NCBI GenBank assembly: GCA_041661865.1
Contig: JBAZTO010000027.1
Location: forward strand, 1 to 51,667
Direction: 5' to 3'
Source: JBAZTO01 sp041661865
Lineage (GTDB): Bacteria; Planctomycetota; Phycisphaerae; SM23-33
DNA length: 51,667 nucleotides
Shown: in pieces, positions 18,029 to 25,999 of the stretch
Numbering within the stretch: the first letter of the stretch is position 1
Layout: each line of letters starts with the position of its first letter
The notes under the pieces: generated by a model
Database searches by the model: none
Seen by the model: the letters and a program-made list of their open reading frames with translations, nothing else
Told to the model about the DNA's origin: nothing
Made by a program: the position numbers and the translations under genes

Positions 18029-20305
18029 ATGACCACTATCGTTACGCGAGAGCGATTGCCGCATACGCTGGCGGGGGCAACCCCGGCGATGATGCGGCCA
18101 GCGGCAATCTCGCCGCCGCCGGCGGGCATGACCCCCGGCGACATCATGCGCATTCTGCGCAAACGGATGTGGATCATCATCCTCTCCACCCTCATCATGT
18201 CGGCCCTCGCCGCGGTCGGCACGTTCCTATGGCTGCGATTCAGCCCCTCCTACACCGCCCAGGCCTACTTGCAGGTGGATGCGCCCAAGAGCGACGCCCT
18301 GACCAGCACCACCTTCATGTATCCCAAGGAGATCATGGATCGCATCAAGATGACCCATGCCAAGATGGTGACCAATGAGAACGTCCTGACCGATGCGGCC
18401 AAGCAGGACGACCTGAGGCAGACGGCCTGGTTCGCCCGGCAGAAGGATCCCGTCCGCAGCCTGTCCAAAGAGATCAGCGTCTCCCCTATTGCCGAGACCA
18501 ACTTCATCCAGGTTTCGATGACGGGGCCGGAAAGAACCGAGCTTCCCATCATCGTCAATGCCGTGGCCAAGGCGTATGTCGACTACGCCAGCGACACGCG
18601 AAGGCGATCCAATGAGGGCGAAGCCGGCCGAATTATGGCCAAGAAGACGGAACTGGAAGCCCAACTGGACAAGACGCGGCAGGAGGCGGCCATTGCCAAG
18701 AGGGACATGGGCAACCTGCGAGGCAGCGTCAGCGCCGCCGACCTGGACGTGCAGGAAAAGCATGCGCAGCGAGGCCTGGCCGAGAGAGAGTACCGCCAGG
18801 CCAAGATCCAACTGGATAACCTGACCGATGCGGAGAAAAATGGCAAGATAGGCGATTCCAAGGATGTGCAGGAGGCGTTGCAGTTCGACGCACAACTCCG
18901 TTCCATGGAAGCCCAGCGCAGCCAGATGGCCTCACGTCGCGACACCGTGCAGCAGAAGTTCGGCCCCGAAAGCCTTCAGCTCCAGGAATACAAGAGAAGC
19001 CTCGACGCACTGGACCGGGAGATCGGCACCCGCCGCAAGGAAGTGGCCGACATGGCCATCAATGCCGCGCGGGTCAAGGCCCAGGACGCCGCTAACCAGG
19101 CCAGCAACGTACTCGACCAGGTGACCGACGCTTACAAAGAAGCCTTGGCCGCCCAGAAGGAAGCCCAGGCCAAACTGGGAACCTTGGACGGCCTGGCCGT
19201 CAGCGAACAACACCTCCTCGAGCAGATCAAGAAGTGCGAAGATCGCATGCTGGAGTTGGGACTGCTGGCCGGAGGAAGCTCCCACGACGTCTGGCTGACC
19301 GCCCAGGCCGACTTGCCCAAGGAACCCTCCATGCCCCGCTGGGCGGTGATGATGCCCGCCGGCGTGTTCCTGGGACTCATGCTGGGCCTGGGCCTGGCCT
19401 TCCTGCTGGAGCTGACTGACTCCTCCATCAAGTCGCCCTCCGACATCGCGCGGAAGGTGGACCTGCCCATGCTGGGCATGGTCCCCCACCTGGAAGACCT
19501 GGACGAGGAAATCGAGGATCTGCGCCTGTCCTTCCGAACCAATCCCAACTCGCTGGTCAGCGAGGCGTTCCGACAGATTCACACCTGCATGCTCTTCAGC
19601 GGGGCCGCCAACCAGCGGCGGACGATCCTGGTCGCCAGCGCCACCCCCGAAGACGGCAGGACCACCGTCGCGGCCAACCTGGCCGCCACGGCCGCCCGGG
19701 CCGGGCGAAAAGTGCTCCTGGTGGACACCAACTTCCGCCAGGCAATGATCCGCCAGCTCTTCCCGCTCTGCAACGAGCGGGGGCTCAGCGACGCACTGGT
19801 CGGCCAGTACGCATGGCGCGACCTGGTCTCCCAGGCCGAGCCGGGGCTGTTCGTGATGTCCGCCGGCACGCTTCCGCCCAACCCGGCCGAGCTGCTGGGC
19901 AGCGAGTCGATGCGGGCGACGATCGCCGAGATGATCGCCGAGTACGACCAGATCATCTTCGACGCCGCCCCGTGCCTGGTGGTCACCGACGCAATCGTGC
20001 TGAGCACGATGGTCGACGGCGTGGTGCTGGTCATTCGCGCCGGAGTCAATACGCACGGCATCGTTCAGCGGGCCCGCGACACGCTCAACCGCGTGGGCGC
20101 CCGCATCCTGGGCGTGGTGCTCAACGGCGTGCGGGCCACGCCCGGCGGCTATCTCCGCAAGCACTACGAGAGCTTCTACGACTACCGCGAGAAGGCCCAA
20201 CTGGACACCGAGGCGACGGCCACGGACGAGGCGCCGCCCGCCGAAGGCCAGGAGCCGGAAGAACCCGCCCCCGTCGGCGCCCGAGGCTCCGACGAGCAGG
20301 CATAG
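18029..20305 (+). CDS. Wzc/GumC-like chain-length protein with BY-kinase-like domain, Walker A Lys replaced by Arg
   Basis: The ATG at 18029 is favoured over one at 18014 because AGGAG (18019-18023) sits five bases before it; the product has 758 residues. The N-terminal Wzz domain has a membrane helix (MWIIILSTLIMSALAAVGTF), then a long coiled coil (about residues 190-400) and a second helix (WAVMMPAGVFLGLMLGLGLA). A cytoplasmic ParA-like kinase domain follows, with Walker A' VLLVDTNFRQ and Walker B IIFDAAPCLVVTDA, and a Tyr-containing tail (YLRKHYESFYDYREK). The Walker A loop reads ATPEDGRTT where the family has PGEGK(S/T)T. Arg544 replaces the ATP-gripping Lys, so catalysis may be weak or lost. 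The role is control of exopolysaccharide chain length and export with the Wza-like protein. Confidence 0.9.
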   Translation: MTTIVTRERLPHTLAGATPAMMRPAAISPPPAGMTPGDIMRILRKRMWIIILSTLIMSALAAVGTFLWLRFSPSYTAQAYLQVDAPKSDALTSTTFMYPKEIMDRIKMTHAKMVTNENVLTDAAKQDDLRQTAWFARQKDPVRSLSKEISVSPIAETNFIQVSMTGPERTELPIIVNAVAKAYVDYASDTRRRSNEGEAGRIMAKKTELEAQLDKTRQEAAIAKRDMGNLRGSVSAADLDVQEKHAQRGLAEREYRQAKIQLDNLTDAEKNGKIGDSKDVQEALQFDAQLRSMEAQRSQMASRRDTVQQKFGPESLQLQEYKRSLDALDREIGTRRKEVADMAINAARVKAQDAANQASNVLDQVTDAYKEALAAQKEAQAKLGTLDGLAVSEQHLLEQIKKCEDRMLELGLLAGGSSHDVWLTAQADLPKEPSMPRWAVMMPAGVFLGLMLGLGLAFLLELTDSSIKSPSDIARKVDLPMLGMVPHLEDLDEEIEDLRLSFRTNPNSLVSEAFRQIHTCMLFSGAANQRRTILVASATPEDGRTTVAANLAATAARAGRKVLLVDTNFRQAMIRQLFPLCNERGLSDALVGQYAWRDLVSQAEPGLFVMSAGTLPPNPAELLGSESMRATIAEMIAEYDQIIFDAAPCLVVTDAIVLSTMVDGVVLVIRAGVNTHGIVQRARDTLNRVGARILGVVLNGVRATPGGYLRKHYESFYDYREKAQLDTEATATDEAPPAEGQEPEEPAPVGARGSDEQA

Positions 20306-20330
20306 TCGGGCAGCAGAAATGAAAACGTTC

Positions 20331-20367
20331 GCACGCGGCAGCGGTCTTCCGTTGCCGCGTTGCTTTG
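20331..20367 (+). terminator. probable terminator of the exosortase operon
   Basis: GCACGCGGCAGCGG (20331-20344) pairs with CCGTTGCCGCG...TGC (about 20349-20363) around TCTT, with one G-T pair and one bulge. It begins 26 bases after the Wzc-like stop. The T run that follows is short, so termination may be partial. Confidence 0.45.
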
Positions 20368-20553
20368 GGGGGAAATACTTTCGAGTAGGGCATGCTTACC
20401 AGCACGCGGAAATATCACTCGTGCAGGTACCTGCCTGCCGGCAGACAGATGCATAACCTGCACGCAGCACTGCCGCTTCCTGGGTCAGCACCACAGGTGC
20501 GTCTTTCTTAGCCCCGGGTGAAACCCGGGGGAAGGCACGGATTAGCGAACATA

Positions 20554-20604
20554 GCTCCGTAGGAGCGTCTTAACGTTAAGACGCCCCTACCGGGGCTTTT
20601 CTGT
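20554..20604 (+). terminator. perfect 20-bp palindrome followed by a T-rich run
   Basis: GCGTCTTAACGTTAAGACGC (20565-20584) is perfectly self-complementary. Flanking CCGTAGG and CCTACCGG extend the stem, and GGGGCTTTTCTGTTT follows. It has the form of an intrinsic terminator on the plus strand but lies 260 bp past the nearest plus-strand gene, so it may simply be one of the extragenic hairpins. Confidence 0.4.
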
Positions 20605-20770
20605 TTGAGCGCCTTACCCCAGGGCTCGCCTTCGGCTTCGCCCTGGGCTACACAAGACGCCGCTACGCGGCTGCGAGCGCTGCGGGCTGAAAGTTGTGGC
20701 TGGAGCCACGAGGCTGAGCTGGCAGGGCGTGCAACTTGTTGCACGCGGGATGCTTTCGTGTCTGAACAGC

Positions 20771-20794
20771 CACAGGCGAGACGCCTGTGCTACC
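20771..20794 (-). repeat. CACAGGCG hairpin repeat, copy 1
   Basis: CACAGGCG and CGCCTGTG pair around AGA, followed by GCTACCA. The reverse complement (TGGTAGCACAGGCGTC...) recurs at 51392-51416 in the opposite orientation with one change in the loop. It is an extragenic palindrome. Confidence 0.6.
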
Positions 20795-20853
20795 AACCCT
20801 CGTGCAAGTATGCACGACCTACATTGCGTGCTTACCAGCGCGCGGAAATATCA

Positions 20854-22812
20854 CTATCGCACCAGCATCAGCACCGCGGCGTCATTGGCCGGCAAAGATG
20901 TTTGGCAGGCTGATCCCTTCCAGCCCAATCGCGGGCCGTACCAGCTTGCCCCCGCCTTCCAACCTTCGGACAGGCCCAGGGTCACCTCGGCCAGCTCGGG
21001 GCTGTAGTTGACCAGCACCGCGATGCGCTTCCGATCGTCCAGCGGATGCTCCGTCACGCCCACCAGCGGGTTGTCGCGTCGAAGGACTCGCTTGGCCAGG
21101 GCAGCCTGCGCCATGCGGGCGTAAATCTTCCAGAACGGCTGGGCGCCCGCGGCGTGGAAGGCGCCGGGCGTGCGGCTGAGCTCCGACTCCATCGGCGCCG
21201 ACAGGAAGTAGGCCTTGCCCTTTCCGTAGGCATGGCAGGCCAGGCAGGCGTTGCCGTCATCTTCCCGGGCCAGCACTTCCGCGCCCGCCGTGGCCAGGTC
21301 CAGGCGAATCGCCGCCGGGAGCGAGAAGGCCGTCTGTCCCGCCGCCTCCCCCATCGTGAATCGCGCCGGGCCGTTGCGGCGGCTCCGCGTCTGGACCTCC
21401 AGCCCGAAGACTTCGGCAAACAGAGAAAGGATGCAGTCGTTGTGCGAGAGATAGAGGCTCGCGCCGGCCTGGACCTTCTCCCGCAACTGCCCCCACATTC
21501 GCCGCCAGAGCCCCGTGTCGCCGCAGACGCTGGGCAGCAGGTACAGTTGCGAGTCTTTCAGATCCGCGTCGGCGTACTGGAAGGTGATGTCGAAACCCGC
21601 CTGCCTGGCCAAGACGAACGCCGCGTAGGCAGCGCCCCAGGAGTCCTGGTTCTCGGTCAGGATACAGACCGCCTCGCTCGTTCGCGGCGGCAAGGCCGGC
21701 ACGGGCAGGGTCTTGAGGAACTGGGCGAATCGGCCAACTTCCTTGATCGTCGGCTTGGGCGATCTATCGGCGCGGATCAGCCCCAGTTCGCGCTCGATGG
21801 CGTTCCAGTCGTAGGGCGCGTGGGCCAGGTGTCCCTGGTCGTAGGCACACCACCACAGCATGCCGCGGCAGTCGTGCGCCCACAGCGAGAACAAGGCCGC
21901 CCGCACGTAATCGGCGGCGACCTTCTCGCTGCAGATCATCGGGCCCAGCGTGCCCATTTCCTCGGCCAGGCAGGGCTTGCCGGAGATGTCGCCGTAGAAT
22001 CGGCTCTCCGCCGTCGCCTGTAGGCACGGCCGAATGGTGTTCATCGGGTCCGCGTCGCACCAGGGCGTGAACAGCGGGTAAGGATGCGTCGTCAGCACGT
22101 CGGTCAGTTCGCCCTGGTCCTGAATGCGCCAGGGGCCTTTGCGGTCGGGAGCCAGGCTGTGCATGCCCGAGACGATGGGCCGGACGGCGTCCTCGGCGCC
22201 GATGGCGTCGGCGATGGCCGAGGACCACTCCCAGGCCTCCTCAGCCTTGTCAACCTGGCCGAGACAATTGCACTCGTTGCCCAGGTCCCAGGCGGCAATG
22301 GCCGGGTGGCCCTTGAAGTGCCGCACGAAGTACCGCACGAATCGCACCTGCCACATCCGGGCCATCGGATCGGTCAGAATGTTAAGGCCGTCCAGCGCCG
22401 GCGGGACGAAAAGCCGCCCGCTCATCCATCCGTTTATCAGCGCGACGATCAGCTTGAGCCCGCACTGGGCGGCCTGGTCAGCCAACTCGCCGAAGCGGGC
22501 GATCATCCGGGCATCGACGCCCGCACGCCCCGCCTCGTCATGGCCCAGGCTCTGCTCGCCGGCGCGAAAATCCCGTATCCTTCCCTTGCCGGCCCGCAAG
22601 GCCGCCACCGGCTGAAAGTCGCTCCAGAGCGGGAATACCCGCAGCACGGCCAGGCCTTCGTCGGCCAACTGGCGCAGGTCTGCCGCCACGACCTCGGGTC
22701 GCCAGTCCGACCACATGGCCGTGCCCGCATGAGAGGCCCAATAGTTGCACCCCACGGTAAACTCGCCCGCCGTGGTAAGAAAACCAGGGGAACCCGTATC
22801 ATTCTTGCTCAT
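20854..22812 (-). CDS. GH5-like glycoside hydrolase (TIM barrel), cytoplasmic-looking
   Basis: The product has 652 residues. The ATG at 22812 is preceded by AAAGGTGATG; the longer upstream frame overlaps the rhamnosidase gene and is rejected. The N-terminal 350 residues form a (beta/alpha)8 hydrolase: the acid/base Glu sits in AAWDLGNECN (near residue 170) and the nucleophile is probably in GKPCLAEEMGTLG (near residue 280). After the barrel comes a Rossmann-like region (residues about 380-580) resembling the trimerisation or glutamine-amidotransferase-like domain of GH42-type enzymes, then a short beta-domain. No signal peptide is evident. The gene lies 23 bp downstream of the GH78-like gene, so both probably act on one rhamnose- or glucan-containing oligosaccharide. 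The exact substrate is unknown. Confidence 0.75.
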   Translation of the reverse strand: MSKNDTGSPGFLTTAGEFTVGCNYWASHAGTAMWSDWRPEVVAADLRQLADEGLAVLRVFPLWSDFQPVAALRAGKGRIRDFRAGEQSLGHDEAGRAGVDARMIARFGELADQAAQCGLKLIVALINGWMSGRLFVPPALDGLNILTDPMARMWQVRFVRYFVRHFKGHPAIAAWDLGNECNCLGQVDKAEEAWEWSSAIADAIGAEDAVRPIVSGMHSLAPDRKGPWRIQDQGELTDVLTTHPYPLFTPWCDADPMNTIRPCLQATAESRFYGDISGKPCLAEEMGTLGPMICSEKVAADYVRAALFSLWAHDCRGMLWWCAYDQGHLAHAPYDWNAIERELGLIRADRSPKPTIKEVGRFAQFLKTLPVPALPPRTSEAVCILTENQDSWGAAYAAFVLARQAGFDITFQYADADLKDSQLYLLPSVCGDTGLWRRMWGQLREKVQAGASLYLSHNDCILSLFAEVFGLEVQTRSRRNGPARFTMGEAAGQTAFSLPAAIRLDLATAGAEVLAREDDGNACLACHAYGKGKAYFLSAPMESELSRTPGAFHAAGAQPFWKIYARMAQAALAKRVLRRDNPLVGVTEHPLDDRKRIAVLVNYSPELAEVTLGLSEGWKAGASWYGPRLGWKGSACQTSLPANDAAVLMLVR

Positions 22813-22835
22813 GCCATCACCTTTCGCGGCTGGGT

Positions 22836-25802
22836 CTATCGCCTTCGGGCGGGGCTCTTCCTGACGCTCACGGTCAGGTGCGGGCCATAGCCGGTCAGCA
22901 CGGTCCCGCCCGGCCCACGGCGCAGGCGGCCCTGCGTCACCGTCACCTCGCCCTTGCAGGGCAGCTCGATCCGCACCGGAACGCCCTCGGGCAAGTCCAC
23001 GTGCATGTTGAAACTCCCGGCGGCGTCTTCCCACCGGCAGGCGATCTCGCCCCGCGGCGCGGGCACTCGTCCGTTGGCCCAGCTCAGGCCCGAGGGGTGC
23101 GGGGCGATGAGGATTTCCTCGAAGCCCGGCTTGCCCGGGCCGACGCCCAGGATGTATCGCGGCAGGAAATACGTCGGGGTGGCCCCCCAGCCGTGGCAGT
23201 GGCTTCGCGTGGCCCGGCCGGTGAGGTGGAAGGTCTCCCAGAAAGTCGAGGCGCCCACCCGCACCTGCAGGCTCCAGTAGTCGGCGATGGTCTTGACCAT
23301 GTCCTCGTAGCGGCCCTGGGCCAGCAGGGCTTCCAGCACCAGGGACATCAGGCCGGGGCTTTCAAAGCGCACGAAGCCCTTGGGGGCCTTGTCGATGATC
23401 GAGCGGCATCGGCGCCGTCGGTCGCCCTGGGCCACGCCGGCCAGGAAGGCCACCGTCTGGGTCTGCTGGCTGAAGACCTCGCTCCGCCGGCCGTCGACGT
23501 GGATGCAGTCGATGTAGGCCTGCCGCCGGGGGCTCCAGAGGTGCTTGTTGGCCGCCCGAATCAGTTCGCCGGCCAGGGCCTCCCATCGCGCCGCCCGCCG
23601 CGGATCGCCCAACTGGCGCGCCAACCTGGCGGCGTTCTTCAGGCCCAGCACGGCCAGGCAGTTGACGTGCGTGATGGTCCCGTAGCCGGGCGTGTCCATG
23701 GGGGCCCAGTCGAGCATGTTCGAGCCGGGCAGGTCGAACAGGCCCATCTTGTTGCGGCCCATCTCGATGCCCTCGGCGTTGCGATCCAGGTAATCGAGCA
23801 TCTTCCGGCCCAGGCGGCGGTCGCCGGTGTACTCGAAGAGTTCCCACGCCCAGACCATCCACAGCAGGCTGGACATGGGCAGAATGTTCCGCCATCCGCT
23901 GGGGACCTGGCTTTCCACCAGCGGCGAGTGATTCAGGCTCTGCGCCGCCAGCAGCCAGCAGTGCCGGCTCAGCCGCGGGTCGCCGGTGAGCGTCAGGTCG
24001 GTGAGCGATTCCAGCCGCGCGTCGATGACCCAGAACGTCTGCTCGTAGCCGGGGCAGTCGACGTAGGTGTCGTCCATGCAGCATTGCACGGTGGCGGCGC
24101 CGATGTGCCAGATTCGATCGAGCATCGGGTTGGAGCAGGAAAAATCCCCGCGGACGTGGGCGGGGTAAAGGTGCATCAGGGCCCGGAAGAAGCGAATGTA
24201 CACGGGCTGGGTCATGTTCCGCAGCGTGATGGCCAGGTAGCGGAAGCCGTGTCGCTGGAAGGTGCTGTATCGCTGGAGGCCGTCGCGGCAGGTGTAGCGG
24301 AAGCTGTTGTTGGTGCCCTCTGCAAGCTCCGGCCGGCCGTCGGGGTGCGTGTATTCGTACCTCTGACAATCCAGGATCGTCCCGGCGGGTGCGTCGATCT
24401 CGAATTCCTCCTGGCCGGAGATTTCGCGACCAAAGTCCAGCACCAGCCGCACGTCCGCGCCGCGGCAGGGATAAAGGGTCGTCCAGTCGGCATTGTCGTG
24501 CAGCATCGCCGCGGGCGATTCGACGCGGGCCTTGGCGCCCGCCACCACGCGCTCCGACGAGCAGATCGCATAGACGTCCACGGGATTGATCTGGCCCTTG
24601 CCGAGCGGGCGGCACAAGTCCGAGGACAGTTCCTCCTCGCTGGGCCGGCCGCGATCCCAGATGGCCTGGTATCGTTCGGTGGTGGCCTGCGGGAGGATCC
24701 GGGTCGCCCGGACCTGGGGCTTCCAGGATTGCGTTTCCAGGGGCAGGTCGCACTGGAAGGGGCCGATGCCCAGCCAGGGCTGGTCCTTGGTCTTCTTAGG
24801 GTAGGCGGAGAAAGTCACCGGGGCGTCGGTCCAGATATTGATCGCGTCCTGCCACAGGTGGGCGATCTCGGCCATCTGCGCCATCAGGCAGTTCCAGCCC
24901 TTCTTGCACCGGGCGATGGCCAGGCCCGATCCGCCCAGTTGCGGCGAGGGGGTGTCGAACTTCAGCTCCGAGCCGTTGAACTTCCAGTACCCCACCGCGT
25001 GGCCCAGCCTGTGGGGCAGGTGGAATTGAATCTTCTGGGCGGCCGAGCTGTGGATGAAGGTGGCCACCAGCAGGTGGCCGAAGTTCTTGTTGGCGGAGTG
25101 ATCGTCTGGATTGAAACTTTTCTTGAGGTCCAGCGACCAGGAATACGGCGCCGGCGCGACGGCTGCGATGGAGACGATCCGCTCGGGGTCGATGCACTGG
25201 CGCGTCATCATGGGGATATCGCGCGGCGCCAGTTCGCGATGCGCGCCCTGGCCGACATTGCAGACGGCCCGCGCCGCCGGCCAGGCCGAATCGTCGTAAT
25301 CCGCCTCGGTCCAATCCGGGCCGGGGCCCTTGCGGGCGTCGAATTGCTCTTCCCAGCCCTTGTGCACCGATTCCCGCGGCACCGGCCAGGTGTACCCCTC
25401 GTGGGGTCGGCACCGCCAGGACGAGTCGCTCACCAGGCGGTGGCTGCCGCGCCCGTCGCGCCAGTCCAGTTGCGCCAGCAGGCCCGGGTCGCAGAGGATG
25501 TACTGGAACGTGCTGAGCCCGATGTGCTGGACCAGGACCGACACGACATTCCGGCCGCGGCGGAGCAGGCCGCGAAGGTCGTATTCATCCACCGTCCAGG
25601 GCGAGGGGAACGCGCGCGGCGGGCCGTTGCCCACCCATCGGCCGTTGACGTAAAGAATGTACCGCGAGTCGGCGGTGATCTTCAGCATCGCCTGCGACGC
25701 ATCGCCCTTGAGCTCCAGGCTCCGGCGGAAGCAGACAAAACTGTGGCCAGGCCGCTGCGGCCGAGCTGTCCAGATCCATTTCGCTTTCGAGTCCAAGTCC
25801 AC
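22836..25802 (-). CDS. alpha-L-rhamnosidase-like protein (GH78 fold)
   Basis: The product has 988 residues, the usual GH78 size. N-terminal beta-sandwich domains (KWIWTARP..., ITADSRYILYVNGRWVGNGP) match the accessory modules of rhamnosidases. The (alpha/alpha)6 barrel begins near residue 540. DDTYVDCPGYEQTFWVIDAR occupies the place of the family motif DCP.RE..gW.GDA. The stretch GASTFWETFHLTG...SHCHGWGATPTYFL matches the second catalytic region (usually GATT.WE...S.nH...G). A C-terminal beta-domain follows (IAPHPSGLSWANGRVPAPRG). The enzyme would remove terminal L-rhamnose from glycans. The first motif departs from the consensus (GYEQ for .RE.), so the activity needs testing. No signal peptide is visible. 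It is the first gene of a two-gene minus-strand operon, and its start at 25802 faces the Top6B gene across about 200 bp. Confidence 0.82.
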   Translation of the reverse strand: MDLDSKAKWIWTARPQRPGHSFVCFRRSLELKGDASQAMLKITADSRYILYVNGRWVGNGPPRAFPSPWTVDEYDLRGLLRRGRNVVSVLVQHIGLSTFQYILCDPGLLAQLDWRDGRGSHRLVSDSSWRCRPHEGYTWPVPRESVHKGWEEQFDARKGPGPDWTEADYDDSAWPAARAVCNVGQGAHRELAPRDIPMMTRQCIDPERIVSIAAVAPAPYSWSLDLKKSFNPDDHSANKNFGHLLVATFIHSSAAQKIQFHLPHRLGHAVGYWKFNGSELKFDTPSPQLGGSGLAIARCKKGWNCLMAQMAEIAHLWQDAINIWTDAPVTFSAYPKKTKDQPWLGIGPFQCDLPLETQSWKPQVRATRILPQATTERYQAIWDRGRPSEEELSSDLCRPLGKGQINPVDVYAICSSERVVAGAKARVESPAAMLHDNADWTTLYPCRGADVRLVLDFGREISGQEEFEIDAPAGTILDCQRYEYTHPDGRPELAEGTNNSFRYTCRDGLQRYSTFQRHGFRYLAITLRNMTQPVYIRFFRALMHLYPAHVRGDFSCSNPMLDRIWHIGAATVQCCMDDTYVDCPGYEQTFWVIDARLESLTDLTLTGDPRLSRHCWLLAAQSLNHSPLVESQVPSGWRNILPMSSLLWMVWAWELFEYTGDRRLGRKMLDYLDRNAEGIEMGRNKMGLFDLPGSNMLDWAPMDTPGYGTITHVNCLAVLGLKNAARLARQLGDPRRAARWEALAGELIRAANKHLWSPRRQAYIDCIHVDGRRSEVFSQQTQTVAFLAGVAQGDRRRRCRSIIDKAPKGFVRFESPGLMSLVLEALLAQGRYEDMVKTIADYWSLQVRVGASTFWETFHLTGRATRSHCHGWGATPTYFLPRYILGVGPGKPGFEEILIAPHPSGLSWANGRVPAPRGEIACRWEDAAGSFNMHVDLPEGVPVRIELPCKGEVTVTQGRLRRGPGGTVLTGYGPHLTVSVRKSPARRR

Positions 25803-25999
25803 GTTTCACTCCCGGCCAACATAAATAATGTGTCGCTTGCCGCCTGACCTCCGGGGGAGTCTAGCCTGCCCCATTCGCGGTGGCAAGCAGAACACCTGGG
25901 ATTGTCGGCCGATCCTTGACGCACAGCCGCGATATGGGATAAATGAGTGCGCACGTTCCGCTCCCGGCATGGAGCCTTTGCGAGGAAGAGGCGTCAAGG

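Larger units (their letters stand above)
20393..20855. repeat. 27-bp direct repeats flanking 409 bp of palindrome-rich DNA
   Basis: TGCTTACCAGC(A/G)CGCGGAAA... occurs at 20393-20419 and 20829-20855 with a single mismatch over 27 bp. The enclosed segment holds several perfect hairpins and no gene: CGTGCAGGT/ACCTGCACG (20420-20428, 20456-20464), CCCCGGGT/ACCCGGGG near 20513-20531, a 20-bp palindrome at 20565, a CCCAGGGC/GCCCTGGG hairpin near 20622-20650, CACAGGCG/CGCCTGTG at 20771-20789, and CGTGCA/TGCACG (20801-20816). The second 27-bp copy touches the stop codon of the minus-strand hydrolase gene. It looks like a nested pile of small extragenic repeats. Confidence 0.7.

Noticed and set aside
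20306..20853. possible CRISPR array or tRNA in the repeat-rich gap
   Set aside because: The hairpins are all different, with no regular repeat-spacer pattern, and no cloverleaf could be drawn.
22878..25847. 989-residue open frame on the plus strand over the rhamnosidase gene
   Set aside because: It is antisense to a well-supported GH78-like gene and has no domain or ribosome-binding site.
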